From the NCBI GenBank assembly GCA_002404345.1, contig DHJN01000084.1, positions 13,938-27,500 of the forward strand: a stretch of DNA of 13,563 nt, read 5' to 3'. The DNA comes from Actinobacteria bacterium UBA4719. GTDB taxonomy: Bacteria > Actinomycetota > Actinomycetes > Actinomycetales > Dermatophilaceae. Both the position numbers and the translations under genes were made by a program. Shown here piece by piece: positions 1-7,836 of the stretch (the stretch's first letter is position 1; every line of letters starts with the position of its first letter). A model generated the notes under the pieces. The model had not been told where the DNA came from. It searched no databases and saw only the letters and a program-made list of their open reading frames with translations.

Positions 1-57
1 CGGCGGCTGGAGCCCACCAGCCGCGGTGCGTCGACGCTGGAGGGCCTGCCGAACTAG
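1..57 (+). CDS. C-terminal end of an unidentified upstream gene (partial)
   Basis: Frame 1 is open from the window edge and ends at TAG (55-57), giving a tail that ends ASTLEGLPN. Eighteen residues are too few to name a family. Its stop codon lies inside the putative -10 element of the following oxidoreductase gene, so the two genes are about 10 bases apart on the same strand. It could also be a chance open frame. Confidence 0.3.
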   Translation, partial: RRLEPTSRGASTLEGLPN

Positions 58-60
58 GGT
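55..60 (+). promoter_or_regulatory. putative -10 element (TAGGGT) for leaderless oxidoreductase transcript
   Basis: TAGGGT fits TAnnnT and is 7 bases before the GTG at 68, the spacing expected if transcription starts at the start codon. This would explain why the strong Shine-Dalgarno-like GGAGGTGATC (64-73) overlaps the start codon instead of preceding it. No clear -35 is seen. Confidence 0.35.
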
Positions 61-67
61 CGGGGAG

Positions 68-1411
68 GTGATCAGCTACGACGACATCATCGTGGGTGCG
101 GGGCACAACGGGCTGACCGCCGCGGCATATCTGGCCCGGGCCGGCCGGAAGGTCCTCGTCCTTGAGCGCGCGGATCATGTTGGAGGCGCTGCCATCTCCG
201 CTTCGCCCTTCCCGGGCGTGGACGCAAGACTGTCCCGTTACAGCTATCTGGTCTCCCTGATGCCGCGACGGGTCATTGCCGGCCTCGGCCTCGACCTGAG
301 GCTGGTGCGTCGCCGCTACTCCTCCTTTACGCCCCTGCCGTCCGCGCCCGCCCGGGGTTTGCTGGTCGACAACGGTGACGAAGCGGCAACCGCCGCGGCG
401 TTCACCGCAATGACCGGCACCGGCGCGGAGTTCGAGCAGTGGCAACGCTTCTACGGCCGCATGACCTCGCTCGCCGAGCGGGTCTTTCCGACGGTCCTGG
501 AGCCCTTGCGGTCGTCGGAGCAGGTTCGGGAGCTGGTCGGCGACGACGAGCTGTGGCGGTCGGTGGTGCTGCGCCCGCTCGGCGAGGTGCTGGGCTCGAC
601 GTTCAGCAATGACACGATCCGCGGGATCGTGGCCACCGATGCCCTCATCGGGACCTTCGCCGACCTGGACAGCGAGTCCCTGGCCCAGAACATCTGCTTC
701 CTCTATCACCTGATCGGCAACGGCACGGGTGACTGGGATGTCCCGGTCGGCGGCATGGGCGCGGTGACCGATGCCCTCGCGGCTGCGGCGATCTCTGCCG
801 GGGCGACCATCCTGACCGGTGTTGACGTGACCGCTGTTGACCCGTCTGGCGCCGTTTCCTGGCGCGACGGCGCCGGGGCGCGGTCCGCAACGGGATCCAT
901 GGTCCTGAGCAACCTTGCGCCGGTCGTCCTCAACGGGCTCCTGGCCGCAACCGGCGCCGACCCGATCGACACCGAGGCGGCGCCCGAGGGTGCCCAGCTC
1001 AAGGTCAACGTCATGCTCTCGCGGCTGCCGCGGTTGAAGGACGTCTCCGTCGACCCTCGGTCGGCGTTCGCCGGAACCTTCCATATCAACGAGGACTACA
1101 GCCAGCTGCAACAGGCGTATGCCGTCGCGGCCGCCGGTCGGGTGCCGGACCCGGTTCCGTGCGAGATCTACTGCCACTCGCTCTCGGACCGCAGCATTCT
1201 GGGCGCGGACCTGGCTGACAGCGACGCCCAGACCCTGACTCTGTTCGGTCTGCACGTGCCCGCGCGGCTGTTCCGCGCTGACAATGACGCCCAACAGAAT
1301 GACGCGCAACGAAATGACGCGCAACGAAATGACGCGCAACGAAATGACGCGCAACGAAATGACGCGCAACGGGAGGTGGTCCTGGCCGCGACACTGAGAT
1401 CGTTGAACTGA
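68..1411 (+). CDS. Phytoene-desaturase-like FAD oxidoreductase, N-terminal part (gene split by in-frame TGA)
   Basis: The product is a NAD(P)/FAD-dependent oxidoreductase of the phytoene desaturase / CrtI-like amine oxidase group; the substrate is unknown. The N-terminus has a Rossmann strand and dinucleotide loop, DDIIVGAGHNG (residues 5-15), followed by an E-R pair and DHVGGAA typical of FAD binding. GTG at 68 is preferred over the GTG at 26 because it places the Rossmann strand at the terminus and has a TAnnnT element 7 bases upstream. Near the end, residues encoded by 1283-1372 form six copies of NDAQ(R/Q). The frame stops at TGA (1409-1411) after LRSLN, before the conserved C-terminal FAD-binding segment, which continues in the same frame in the next ORF. 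Reading through would give about 543 residues, close to family length once the repeat is allowed for. It is therefore a pseudogene, a genuine two-piece gene, or a sequencing error at one base. Confidence 0.85.
   Translation: MISYDDIIVGAGHNGLTAAAYLARAGRKVLVLERADHVGGAAISASPFPGVDARLSRYSYLVSLMPRRVIAGLGLDLRLVRRRYSSFTPLPSAPARGLLVDNGDEAATAAAFTAMTGTGAEFEQWQRFYGRMTSLAERVFPTVLEPLRSSEQVRELVGDDELWRSVVLRPLGEVLGSTFSNDTIRGIVATDALIGTFADLDSESLAQNICFLYHLIGNGTGDWDVPVGGMGAVTDALAAAAISAGATILTGVDVTAVDPSGAVSWRDGAGARSATGSMVLSNLAPVVLNGLLAATGADPIDTEAAPEGAQLKVNVMLSRLPRLKDVSVDPRSAFAGTFHINEDYSQLQQAYAVAAAGRVPDPVPCEIYCHSLSDRSILGADLADSDAQTLTLFGLHVPARLFRADNDAQQNDAQRNDAQRNDAQRNDAQRNDAQREVVLAATLRSLN
1283..1372 (+). repeat. 15-bp in-frame tandem repeat, 6 copies (NDAQR)
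   Basis: Six contiguous 15-base units start at 1283, 1298, 1313, 1328, 1343 and 1358. The core aatgacgcgcaacga is identical in units 2-5; unit 1 differs at a few bases (NDAQQ) and unit 6 at the last base. Because the unit is a multiple of three, copy-number change keeps the frame. The expected single ancestral segment is RADNDAQREVVLAA, so five copies look like an expansion. Confidence 0.95.
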
Positions 1412-1699
1412 ATGCTCGCCGAGCCGATCGAGGACGTCATCCTGCGCGACGGCAACGGTGACCTGTGCATCGAGGCCAAGACCCCACTCGACCTCGAGGC
1501 CGATCTGGGACTGCCCGGCGGTCACATCTTCCACCGGTCGCTGCAGTGGCCGTGGGCCCAGAACCAGGCCGAGGTTGGCACCTGGGGAGTCGAGACGGCT
1601 TACGAGCGGGTGCTGGTCTGCGGAGCCGGGGCACGACGTGGGGGCGGCGTGAGCGGCATACCGGGCCACAATGCGGCGCAGCGCGTGCTGGAGATGTGA
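1412..1699 (+). CDS. Phytoene-desaturase-like FAD oxidoreductase, C-terminal part
   Basis: This 95-residue frame follows the TGA of the previous ORF directly (TGA then ATG, same frame). It carries the family's C-terminal hallmarks: LAEPIED, DLGLPGGHIFHR, WGVET, and the FAD-contacting CGAGARRGGGVSGIPGHNAA. In intact homologues LAEPIED is expected to follow SLxS with no break, so one base change from a serine codon TCA to TGA would account for the split. The adjacent ATG could allow reinitiation and a two-subunit enzyme, but no independent ribosome site is visible. A fragment of a broken gene is the simpler reading. Confidence 0.75.
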   Translation: MLAEPIEDVILRDGNGDLCIEAKTPLDLEADLGLPGGHIFHRSLQWPWAQNQAEVGTWGVETAYERVLVCGAGARRGGGVSGIPGHNAAQRVLEM

Positions 1700-1715
1700 G
1701 AGTCCCTGGGTGTCT

Positions 1716-1731
1716 TTTACCCGCACGAAAC
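1716..1731 (+). promoter_or_regulatory. candidate GlnR box upstream of glnA2
   Basis: TTTAC-CCGCAC-GAAAC resembles the actinobacterial GlnR half-site pair gTnAC-n6-GaAAC, with one mismatch at the first base. It lies 22 bases before the glnA2 start, in the only intergenic space available. CAGGAT (1742-1747) 6 bases before ATG is a weak leaderless -10 candidate. GlnR activates or represses nitrogen genes in Streptomyces and mycobacteria; control here is inferred from the motif only. Confidence 0.4.
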
Positions 1732-1753
1732 ACGGTTAGGGCAGGATTGTGCC

Positions 1754-3091
1754 ATGGATCGTCAGCAGGAGTTCGTCCTACGCACCATCGAGGAACGCGA
1801 CATCCGCTTCGTGCGGCTCTGGTTCACCGACGTGCTGGGCCAGTTGAAGTCGGTCGCCATTGCCCCGGCAGAGCTAGAGGGTGCCTTCGCCGAGGGCATC
1901 GGCTTCGACGGCAGCGCCATCGAGGGATTCGCCCGGGTCTACGAGGCGGACATGCTGGTCAAACCCGACCCGGGGACTTTCCAGGTGCTGCCCTGGCGTG
2001 GCGAGAACCCGGGCACCGCACGGATGTTCGGCGACATCGTGCTGCCCGACGGGTCTCCGAGCTTTGCCGACTCGCGCTACGTCCTCAAGCGGGCGTTGGC
2101 CAAGGCCGCCGACCTCGGGTTCACCTTCTACACCCATCCCGAGGTCGAGTTCTTCCTGTTCGAACAGCCGATGAGGCCCGGGGAGTCCCCTACTCCGGTG
2201 GATCAGGCCGGCTACTTCGATCACGTGCCGCACGGGATGGGGCACGACTTCCGTCGAGCCGCCATCGCGATGCTGGAGAGCATGGGCATCTCCGTGGAGT
2301 TCAGCCACCACGAGATGGCACCGGGCCAGAACGAGATCGACCTGCGCTATGCCGACGGCCTGTCGACGGCCGACAACATCATGACCTTCCGCACGGTCAT
2401 CAAGGAGGTCGCGCTGGAGCAGGGCGTCTTTGCCTCCTTCATGCCGAAGCCGTTCAGCGATCACCCCGGTTCCGGTATGCATACCCACCTGTCGCTGTTC
2501 GAGGGCGACCGCAATGCCTTTCACGAGGCGGGGGCGCCCTATCAGCTCAGCCAGGTCGGCCGGCAGTTCATCGCTGGTCTGCTGCATCACGGTGCCGAGA
2601 TCAGTGCGATCACCAACCAGTGGGTCAACTCCTACAAGCGTCTGTGGGGTGGGGGAGAGGCGCCGGCTCACGTCTGCTGGGGGCACAACAACCGCAGCGC
2701 GATGGTGCGCGTGCCGATGTACAAGCCGAACAAGGGTCAGAGCACCCGCGTCGAGGTGCGGTCGCTTGACTCGGCGTGCAACCCCTATCTCGCGTTCGCC
2801 GTCATGCTCGCCGCAGGGCTCAAGGGCATCGAAGAGGGCTACGAGCTGCCCGATGAGGCCGAGGACGATGTGTGGACGTTGACCGATGCCGAGCGACTGG
2901 CGATGGGTATCGAGCCGCTGCCGTCGACGTTGATCAACGCCGTCACCCTGATGGAACGCTCCGATCTCGTGGCCGAGACCCTGGGTGAGCACGTCTTCGA
3001 TTTCTTCCTGCGCAACAAGCGGGCAGAGTGGGCCGACTACAAGGGCCAGGTCACCCCGTTCGAGCTCGAGCGCTATCTCCCGCGCTTGTAG
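1754..3091 (+). CDS. glnA2: Glutamine synthetase type I, GlnA2 class
   Basis: This cytosolic enzyme forms glutamine from glutamate, ammonia and ATP. At 445 residues it matches the short GlnA2 class (Mycobacterium tuberculosis Rv2222c). Visible motifs are GFDGSAIEGF near residue 51, the substrate loop PGQNEIDLRYAD, the ATP-binding KPFSDHPGSGMHTHLSL near 231-247, NRSAMVRVP near 313, and RVEVRSLDSACNPYLAFAV near 333-351. The adenylylation-site motif of GlnA1 (N-L-Y-x-L-P-P) is absent; the aligned place reads YELPDEAEDDVW. The enzyme is therefore not expected to be controlled by the GlnE encoded next to it. A GlnR-like site lies upstream and glnE follows after 104 bases on the same strand, the order known from mycobacteria. 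Its TAG is the first three bases of a 32-bp tandem repeat. GlnA2 homologues have been linked to weaker or alternative GS activity; biochemical specificity cannot be read from sequence. Confidence 0.95.
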   Translation: MDRQQEFVLRTIEERDIRFVRLWFTDVLGQLKSVAIAPAELEGAFAEGIGFDGSAIEGFARVYEADMLVKPDPGTFQVLPWRGENPGTARMFGDIVLPDGSPSFADSRYVLKRALAKAADLGFTFYTHPEVEFFLFEQPMRPGESPTPVDQAGYFDHVPHGMGHDFRRAAIAMLESMGISVEFSHHEMAPGQNEIDLRYADGLSTADNIMTFRTVIKEVALEQGVFASFMPKPFSDHPGSGMHTHLSLFEGDRNAFHEAGAPYQLSQVGRQFIAGLLHHGAEISAITNQWVNSYKRLWGGGEAPAHVCWGHNNRSAMVRVPMYKPNKGQSTRVEVRSLDSACNPYLAFAVMLAAGLKGIEEGYELPDEAEDDVWTLTDAERLAMGIEPLPSTLINAVTLMERSDLVAETLGEHVFDFFLRNKRAEWADYKGQVTPFELERYLPRL

Positions 3092-3168
3092 GGACGTCCG
3101 CCGGTAGGTTCGCCCGCCTGTAGGGACGTCCGCCGGTGGGTTCGACCGCCGGTAGGGACGGCAAGGCG
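3089..3168 (+). repeat. 32-bp tandem repeat (2.5 copies) starting at the glnA2 stop codon
   Basis: Units at 3089-3120, 3121-3152 and a half unit 3153-3168 all start tagggacg. The second unit differs from the first at only a few bases. The first TAG is the glnA2 stop. The repeat fills most of the glnA2-glnE gap, ending 15 bases before the glnE -10 element. Confidence 0.9.
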
Positions 3169-3183
3169 TGTTGCGCCGCTCGG

Positions 3184-3189
3184 TAGATT
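3184..3189 (+). promoter_or_regulatory. -10 element (TAGATT) of a probable leaderless glnE promoter
   Basis: TAGATT matches TAnnnT and is exactly 6 bases before the glnE GTG. No Shine-Dalgarno sequence lies in the short space between. This suggests glnE has its own promoter with transcription starting at or next to the start codon, besides any read-through from glnA2. Confidence 0.5.
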
Positions 3190-3195
3190 GACCGG

Positions 3196-6100
3196 GTGAG
3201 CTCACTTGCGAGGTCTGCCAGTCGGGCGGGGCGGCTAGCCCGGTTGGGGTTTGCCGAACCGGATCGTGCCGACACCCTCCTGGACGACCCGGCCCTGGCC
3301 GGCCTGACCGATCCCCTGGACGACGTCTTCGGTGACGGTCTGCCTGATGCCTTGAGCCAGGTGGCAGACCCAGATCTTGCCCTGCTCGGGCTGGTGCGCC
3401 TGATGGAGTCGCTGGGCAAGACCGACATCGACGGCGAGGACCACGCCGGGCAGCTCATCGCCGCCTTGCGGCACGCTGGCCGGGCACGCGACCGGCTGCT
3501 GGCTGTGCTCGGGGCATCCTCCGCGCTCGGCGACCATCTGGTGACCCATCCCGGCCACTGGCGCTGCGTCACCGAGGCGACGCGGCAGAGTGCCGAGCAA
3601 CGCCGCGACGACGTGGTCAGCGCCGTGACCGCGTCGCTGACCAGCGCCGGCACCAGGCCTGCGTATGACGCCCTGCGGGTGGCCTACCGCAGCAACCTGC
3701 TCGGGATAGCGGCGCTGGACCTGACGGCACAGACGGCCGTCGACGAGCTACCACTCACCGCTGCGGCGCTGGCTGACCTTGCCGCGGCCGCACTGGAGGC
3801 TGCCCTGGTGATCGCCCGTGATGAGGTTGGTCAGGGCGCGGACGACTGTCGGTTCGCGGTCATCGGCATGGGCAAGTGCGGCGGCCTTGAGCTCAACTAC
3901 GTCTCCGACGTCGACGTCATCTTCGTGGCCGAACCGACCAGTGGCGACGTCGCCGATGAGGCGGCCGCGATCACCGTCGGCGCCCAGCTCGCGACGGCGC
4001 TGATGCGGGCCTGCTCGGCGGCCACCGCCGAAGGCACGCTCTGGCCAGTGGACGCCGCCTTGCGCCCTGAAGGCAAGAACGGGCCGTTGGTCCGAACAGT
4101 TGCCAGCCATCTGCAGTATTACCAACGGTGGGCCAAGACGTGGGAGTTCCAAGCCCTGCTCAAGGCGAGGACTGTGGCGGGGGACGTGGGTCTCGGGCGC
4201 GCGTACCTTGACGCCATAAGCCCACTCGTCTGGCAGGCCGCAAGTCGTGACCACTTCGTGGAGGACGTTCAGGCGATGCGCCGGCGCGTTGAGGAGAACG
4301 TCCCCGCAGGGGAGTCCGCACGTCAGCTCAAGCTCGGCCCGGGCGGTCTGCGCGACGTCGAGTTCAGTGTCCAGCTGCTGCAGCTTGTCCACGGTCGCTC
4401 GGACCTGACCCTGCGATCAGGCACGACGCTGGAGGCTCTGGCTGCGCTGTCCAACGGCGGATACGTCGCGCGCGAGGATGCCGCGGTCCTGGACGACTCG
4501 TACCGGCTGCTGCGCACCCTCGAGCACAGGATCCAGCTGTTCCGGCTGCGGCGCACGCATCTGATGCCCAGCGCCGAGCCGGACCTGCGGCGGCTCGGTA
4601 GGGCCATCGGCCATCACCGGGACCCCGCACGGGCCGTGGTTGCGCAATGGCAGCAGCAGGCACGTGAGGTTCGACGAATCCATGAGCGGCTCTTCTACCG
4701 CCCGTTGTTGATCTCCGCAGCCAAACTCAGCAGCGCCGAGGCGCGGCTCACTCCAGAAGCCGCCCGAGAACGTCTGGCCGCGTTGGGCTTTCGCGATCCA
4801 GCTGGGGCGATGCGCCACCTTGAAGCCCTCACCGATGGCCTCAGCAGGCGTGCTGCGATCCAGCGAACGCTACTCCCGGTCATGCTGGGCTGGTTCGCCG
4901 ACGAGGCCGACCCGGACGCCGGCCTGCTGGCCTTCCGACGGATCAGTGACTCCCTGGGCACGTCCCACTGGTATCTCAAGATGCTCCGCGACGAGGGCAG
5001 TGCCGCCGAGCGCCTCGCCCACGTCCTGGCCCGAAGTCGTTACGCCGCAGACCTGCTCATCCGCGCGCCCGAGTCCGTTGCCATGATCGGTGACGCCGGC
5101 GGGCTGACCCCCCGCAGTCGCGAGGCGCTCCTGGCCACGATGACGGCAGCGATCCGTCGCAAGAACACCGCCGACGACGCGATGACTGCGGTGCGCGTGG
5201 TCCGACGCCAGGAGCTCTTCCGAATCGCGGTCGCCGACCTCACCGGGCAGCTGGACCGCGCCGGGATCGCCGCGGCTCTGACCGACCTGACCGCAGCCAC
5301 GTTGCAGTCCGCCCTCGACATCGCCACCAGGCGGGTGGAGGCCGAGGCCGGTGGACCCTTGGGCACCCGCCTGCTTGTCGTGGGTATGGGCAGCCTTGGC
5401 GGTGGCGAGATCGGTTACGGCTCCGATGCTGACGTCATGTTCGTCCACCGGGCCGACGACGGTGTGGACGAGACCGACGCCCAGAAGCAGGCGACGCTGG
5501 TCGTTCAGGAGGTCAGGCGCCTGCTGGGGGTCGCCGGTCCGGACCCACAGCTGGTGATCGACCCCGATCTCCGGCCTGAAGGCAAGACGGGGCCGATGGT
5601 GCGCTCGCTCGCGGGTTACGCCGCCTACTACGAGCGCTGGTCCCTCACGTGGGAGGCCCAGGCTCTGTTGCGCGCGGCGCCTGTGGCTGGCGACGCCGAC
5701 CTCGGGCGGGCGTTCTGCGACCTCATCAATCCGATCAGGTGGCCCCAGGGCGGAGTCTCAGCACACGCCGTACGGGAGATCCGCACGCTCAAGGCGAGGA
5801 TGGAGTCTGAGCGTCTGCCACGCGGCGCAGATCCAAAGACGCACTTCAAGCTGGGGCTCGGCGGGCTCTCCGACGTCGAGTGGACGGTCCAGCTCGTGCA
5901 GCTTCGGCACGGCTACGAGATCGAGGGACTACGGACGACCGGGACCATTGCGGCCTTGGCCGCCGCGGGGGAGGCGGGTCTGATCCCGCCCGCCGATGTC
6001 GAGACGATGGCACAGGCTTGGGCATTCGCGTCCACGCTGCGCAACGCCTCGGTCCTCTGGCGTGGTCGACCAGTCGACGCACTGCCCAGCGACATGAAGG

Positions 6101-6228
6101 ATGCCGATGGCATCGGACGGATTGTTGGCCGTGGTGCTGGGCAGGGCGCGGAGCTGGCCGAGGTCTACCGGCGCCTGGCCCGACGCGCTCGGACAGCTGT
6201 CAACTCATCCTTCTATGAGTCGCCCTAG
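3196..6228 (+). CDS. glnE: Bifunctional glutamine synthetase adenylyltransferase/adenylyl-removing enzyme
   Basis: GlnE adds AMP to, and removes it from, the regulatory tyrosine of GlnA1-type glutamine synthetase according to nitrogen status. The 1010-residue product has the expected two nucleotidyltransferase halves. The N-terminal adenylyl-removing half has FAVIGMGKCGG...LNYVSDVDVIF near residues 220-240, and a matching DAALRPEGKNGPLVRT near 290. The C-terminal adenylyltransferase half has VVGMGSLGGGEIGYGSDADVMF near 728-750 and DPDLRPEGKTGPMVRS near 790. Each half also has the glycine-rich LGPGGLRDVEF / LGLGGLSDVEW motif. The length is normal for actinobacteria and no break is seen. The start GTG is supported by the leaderless promoter pattern. 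The stop codon lies inside the first unit of a degenerate tandem repeat. Its usual substrate gene glnA1 appears to be the integration target of the element to the right. Confidence 0.97.
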   Translation: MSSLARSASRAGRLARLGFAEPDRADTLLDDPALAGLTDPLDDVFGDGLPDALSQVADPDLALLGLVRLMESLGKTDIDGEDHAGQLIAALRHAGRARDRLLAVLGASSALGDHLVTHPGHWRCVTEATRQSAEQRRDDVVSAVTASLTSAGTRPAYDALRVAYRSNLLGIAALDLTAQTAVDELPLTAAALADLAAAALEAALVIARDEVGQGADDCRFAVIGMGKCGGLELNYVSDVDVIFVAEPTSGDVADEAAAITVGAQLATALMRACSAATAEGTLWPVDAALRPEGKNGPLVRTVASHLQYYQRWAKTWEFQALLKARTVAGDVGLGRAYLDAISPLVWQAASRDHFVEDVQAMRRRVEENVPAGESARQLKLGPGGLRDVEFSVQLLQLVHGRSDLTLRSGTTLEALAALSNGGYVAREDAAVLDDSYRLLRTLEHRIQLFRLRRTHLMPSAEPDLRRLGRAIGHHRDPARAVVAQWQQQAREVRRIHERLFYRPLLISAAKLSSAEARLTPEAARERLAALGFRDPAGAMRHLEALTDGLSRRAAIQRTLLPVMLGWFADEADPDAGLLAFRRISDSLGTSHWYLKMLRDEGSAAERLAHVLARSRYAADLLIRAPESVAMIGDAGGLTPRSREALLATMTAAIRRKNTADDAMTAVRVVRRQELFRIAVADLTGQLDRAGIAAALTDLTAATLQSALDIATRRVEAEAGGPLGTRLLVVGMGSLGGGEIGYGSDADVMFVHRADDGVDETDAQKQATLVVQEVRRLLGVAGPDPQLVIDPDLRPEGKTGPMVRSLAGYAAYYERWSLTWEAQALLRAAPVAGDADLGRAFCDLINPIRWPQGGVSAHAVREIRTLKARMESERLPRGADPKTHFKLGLGGLSDVEWTVQLVQLRHGYEIEGLRTTGTIAALAAAGEAGLIPPADVETMAQAWAFASTLRNASVLWRGRPVDALPSDMKDADGIGRIVGRGAGQGAELAEVYRRLARRARTAVNSSFYESP

Positions 6229-6450
6229 TTTCACCTGCCACGAGTCCACTGGTATTACCCGCCCACGAGTCGCCCGGCTTTGCCTGGCTCCGAGTCACGG
6301 CTTCATCTGCCACGAGTCACGGCTTTGCCGGCTCCGAGTCACGGCTTCATCTGCCACGAGTCGCCCGGCTTTACCTACGACGAGTCGCCCTGGCTTTACC
6401 TGCGACGAGTCGCCCGGCTTTGCCTGCGACGGGCCGCCCAGGCCGAGTAC
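6216..6450 (+). repeat. degenerate 22-25-bp tandem repeat over the glnE stop and MFS promoter
   Basis: About ten units each starting cgagtc follow one another: 6216, 6241, 6266, 6291, 6313, 6335, 6357, 6381, 6406 and a decayed unit at 6430. Unit lengths are 22, 24 or 25 bases. Two sub-types alternate (cgagtcacggctt... and cgagtcgcccggcttt...). Units 4 and 6 are identical. The first unit contains the glnE TAG (6226-6228); the last runs into the putative -10 element of the MFS gene. There are no unique spacers, so it is not a CRISPR array. Confidence 0.88.
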
Positions 6451-6453
6451 CGT
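6448..6453 (+). promoter_or_regulatory. putative -10 element (TACCGT) of a leaderless MFS transcript
   Basis: TACCGT fits TAnnnT and stands exactly 6 bases before ATG 6460, the same spacing as at glnE. It follows directly on the tandem repeat. Confidence 0.4.
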
Positions 6454-6459
6454 CGACTG

Positions 6460-7764
6460 ATGGACTGGAGGGAGGACTCGGGTGGGGGTGTTGCGATGCC
6501 CCCGTACTCCGAGGTCTTCCGGAGGCGCGGCTACCTGGCGATCTTCCTCGCGGCGGCCTTGTCGACCTGGGGCGACTACCTGGCGCGGGTGGCGGTCGCC
6601 GCGTTCGTGCTCGAGCAGACCGGATCGCCGTTTGCGACCGCAGCCACCTTTGCCGTCTCTCTGCTGCCGAGCATCTTCGGACGCAGTCTCCTTGCGCCGA
6701 TCGCTGACCGCATTCCCTACAAGTACGTCCTGATTGCCGCGCACCTGGTGCGCGCGGTCCTGGTTGGCGTCCTGATCCTCGCGGTGAGCGCTCATGCGTT
6801 CGCAGGCCACCAACAGGCCGACTGGGTGACCTTGTGGCCGTTGTTCGCTCTGCTGTTCCTGATCGAGCTTGTTGGCGGGCCGGTCATCTCCTCCGGTCAG
6901 ATCCTGATGACCGACCTCTTCAGCGATCGTCGGCTCTATGCCCGTGCGCTGGGACTGGGCACCATGAGTGAGCAGGTCAACCAGGCCATCGGGCTGACCC
7001 TCGGCGGTTTCGTGGTGGCGTGGGTGGGCTCCGTTCGCGGGCTGTGGTTCGACCTCGCCACGTTCCTCATCTCGGCTCTGGTCATCACCCTGGTGACCAA
7101 CGCCCGGGCGGTCCTCGGCACACCGTCCGCGGGCCTCGCGGGGTTCTTCCGCGACATCGGCGAGGGCGCCACCTACCTATACCGGCAGCCGGTCCTGATG
7201 TCTCTGCTCGCGCTGAGCCTGTGCTCGGCGTGGGCGGTCGCAGCACCGGAGGCGGTGGCCCTCGCCTATGCCCACGCGACAGATAGCTCCGGAGCAGCAC
7301 GTCTCGGCGGTCTGCTGATGGCGGCCCCTGTCTTTGGCGCGGTTACTGGTCTGGTCATCGTCGGACGCTGGCAGCCCGAACGTCAGAACTCCCGGCTCAT
7401 CGTCATGGCGCTGCTGATGCCGCTGCCTCTGATGGGGACCATGTTCGTCCCGTCGGTGCCGATCACCTGGCTGCTGTGGTTCGGGTGCGGGGTGCTGCAG
7501 GCATACATGCTGCCTCTGTACTCGACGTTCTCACTGGTCGTCCCAGCCGAGATGCGTGGCAGGGTCTTCGGCCTCGGAGGTGCCCTCTCGTTGGCAGCCA
7601 GCGGCGTCGCGTTCCTCGTCGCCGGTTTTCTCGCCGAACACATGAGCCCAGCCAGGGCCGTCGTCGACTGCGCGACCCTGAGCATGATCGCCATCGTCGT
7701 GCTCGCCGTGCGTTGGCCGCGCACTGCTCTGCGCAGGGCCGTTGACACGGCATACAACTCCTGA
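6460..7764 (+). CDS. MFS transporter, 12-TM exporter-like
   Basis: This integral membrane protein of 434 residues has alternating hydrophobic segments across its length, such as GYLAIFLAAALSTW, LVRAVLVGVLILAVSA, LWPLFALLFLIELVGG and AIVVLAVRW. The loop LLAPIADRIPYKYVLIAAHLVRA matches the conserved MFS motif between helices 2 and 3 (normally GxxaDRxxrr). The overall look is of the EntS/MFS_3 drug- or siderophore-exporter group, but the substrate cannot be named. ATG 6460 is chosen because of the TAnnnT element 6 bases upstream; ATG 6496, with a G-rich stretch before it, is an alternative that would remove 12 polar residues. The open frame extends further upstream only through the repeat block, which I do not regard as coding. 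Transcribed toward the minus-strand DUF1918 gene, with a short repeat between. Confidence 0.9.
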   Translation: MDWREDSGGGVAMPPYSEVFRRRGYLAIFLAAALSTWGDYLARVAVAAFVLEQTGSPFATAATFAVSLLPSIFGRSLLAPIADRIPYKYVLIAAHLVRAVLVGVLILAVSAHAFAGHQQADWVTLWPLFALLFLIELVGGPVISSGQILMTDLFSDRRLYARALGLGTMSEQVNQAIGLTLGGFVVAWVGSVRGLWFDLATFLISALVITLVTNARAVLGTPSAGLAGFFRDIGEGATYLYRQPVLMSLLALSLCSAWAVAAPEAVALAYAHATDSSGAARLGGLLMAAPVFGAVTGLVIVGRWQPERQNSRLIVMALLMPLPLMGTMFVPSVPITWLLWFGCGVLQAYMLPLYSTFSLVVPAEMRGRVFGLGGALSLAASGVAFLVAGFLAEHMSPARAVVDCATLSMIAIVVLAVRWPRTALRRAVDTAYNS

Positions 7765-7772
7765 GCGTGGCT

Positions 7773-7836
7773 CTGCAGGGTTCCTGACCTGCAGGGTTTG
7801 TGAACTACGGCGTTCCTGAATTACAGGGGGCGCACG
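7773..7836 (+). repeat. 16-bp tandem repeat (4 degenerate copies) between MFS and DUF1918 genes
   Basis: Units start at 7773, 7789, 7805 and 7821 with a strict 16-base period; the core is ctgcagggttcctgaa. The first two are close to each other, the last two degenerate. The stop codon of the minus-strand gene (TAA, complement of 7821-7823) is in the last unit. Confidence 0.75.

Noticed and set aside
26..67. Extension of the oxidoreductase to GTG 26
   Set aside because: It adds an arginine-rich stretch before the Rossmann strand that the family lacks, and overlaps the end of the upstream frame; GTG 68 has a suitable -10 element.
1409..1411. TGA read as selenocysteine
   Set aside because: The family has serine here, not cysteine or selenocysteine, and no SECIS-like hairpin is evident just downstream.
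1874..3205. Long minus-strand frame opposite glnA2
   Set aside because: A typical antisense shadow of a high-GC gene; glnA2 on the plus strand is unmistakable.
6216..6450. Possible CRISPR array (regular repeats of about 25 bases)
   Set aside because: Units follow each other directly with no unique spacers and vary in length; it is a degenerate tandem repeat.
6280..6459. N-terminal extension of the MFS protein through the repeat block
   Set aside because: The extra residues are only a translation of the tandem repeat; two good downstream starts exist.
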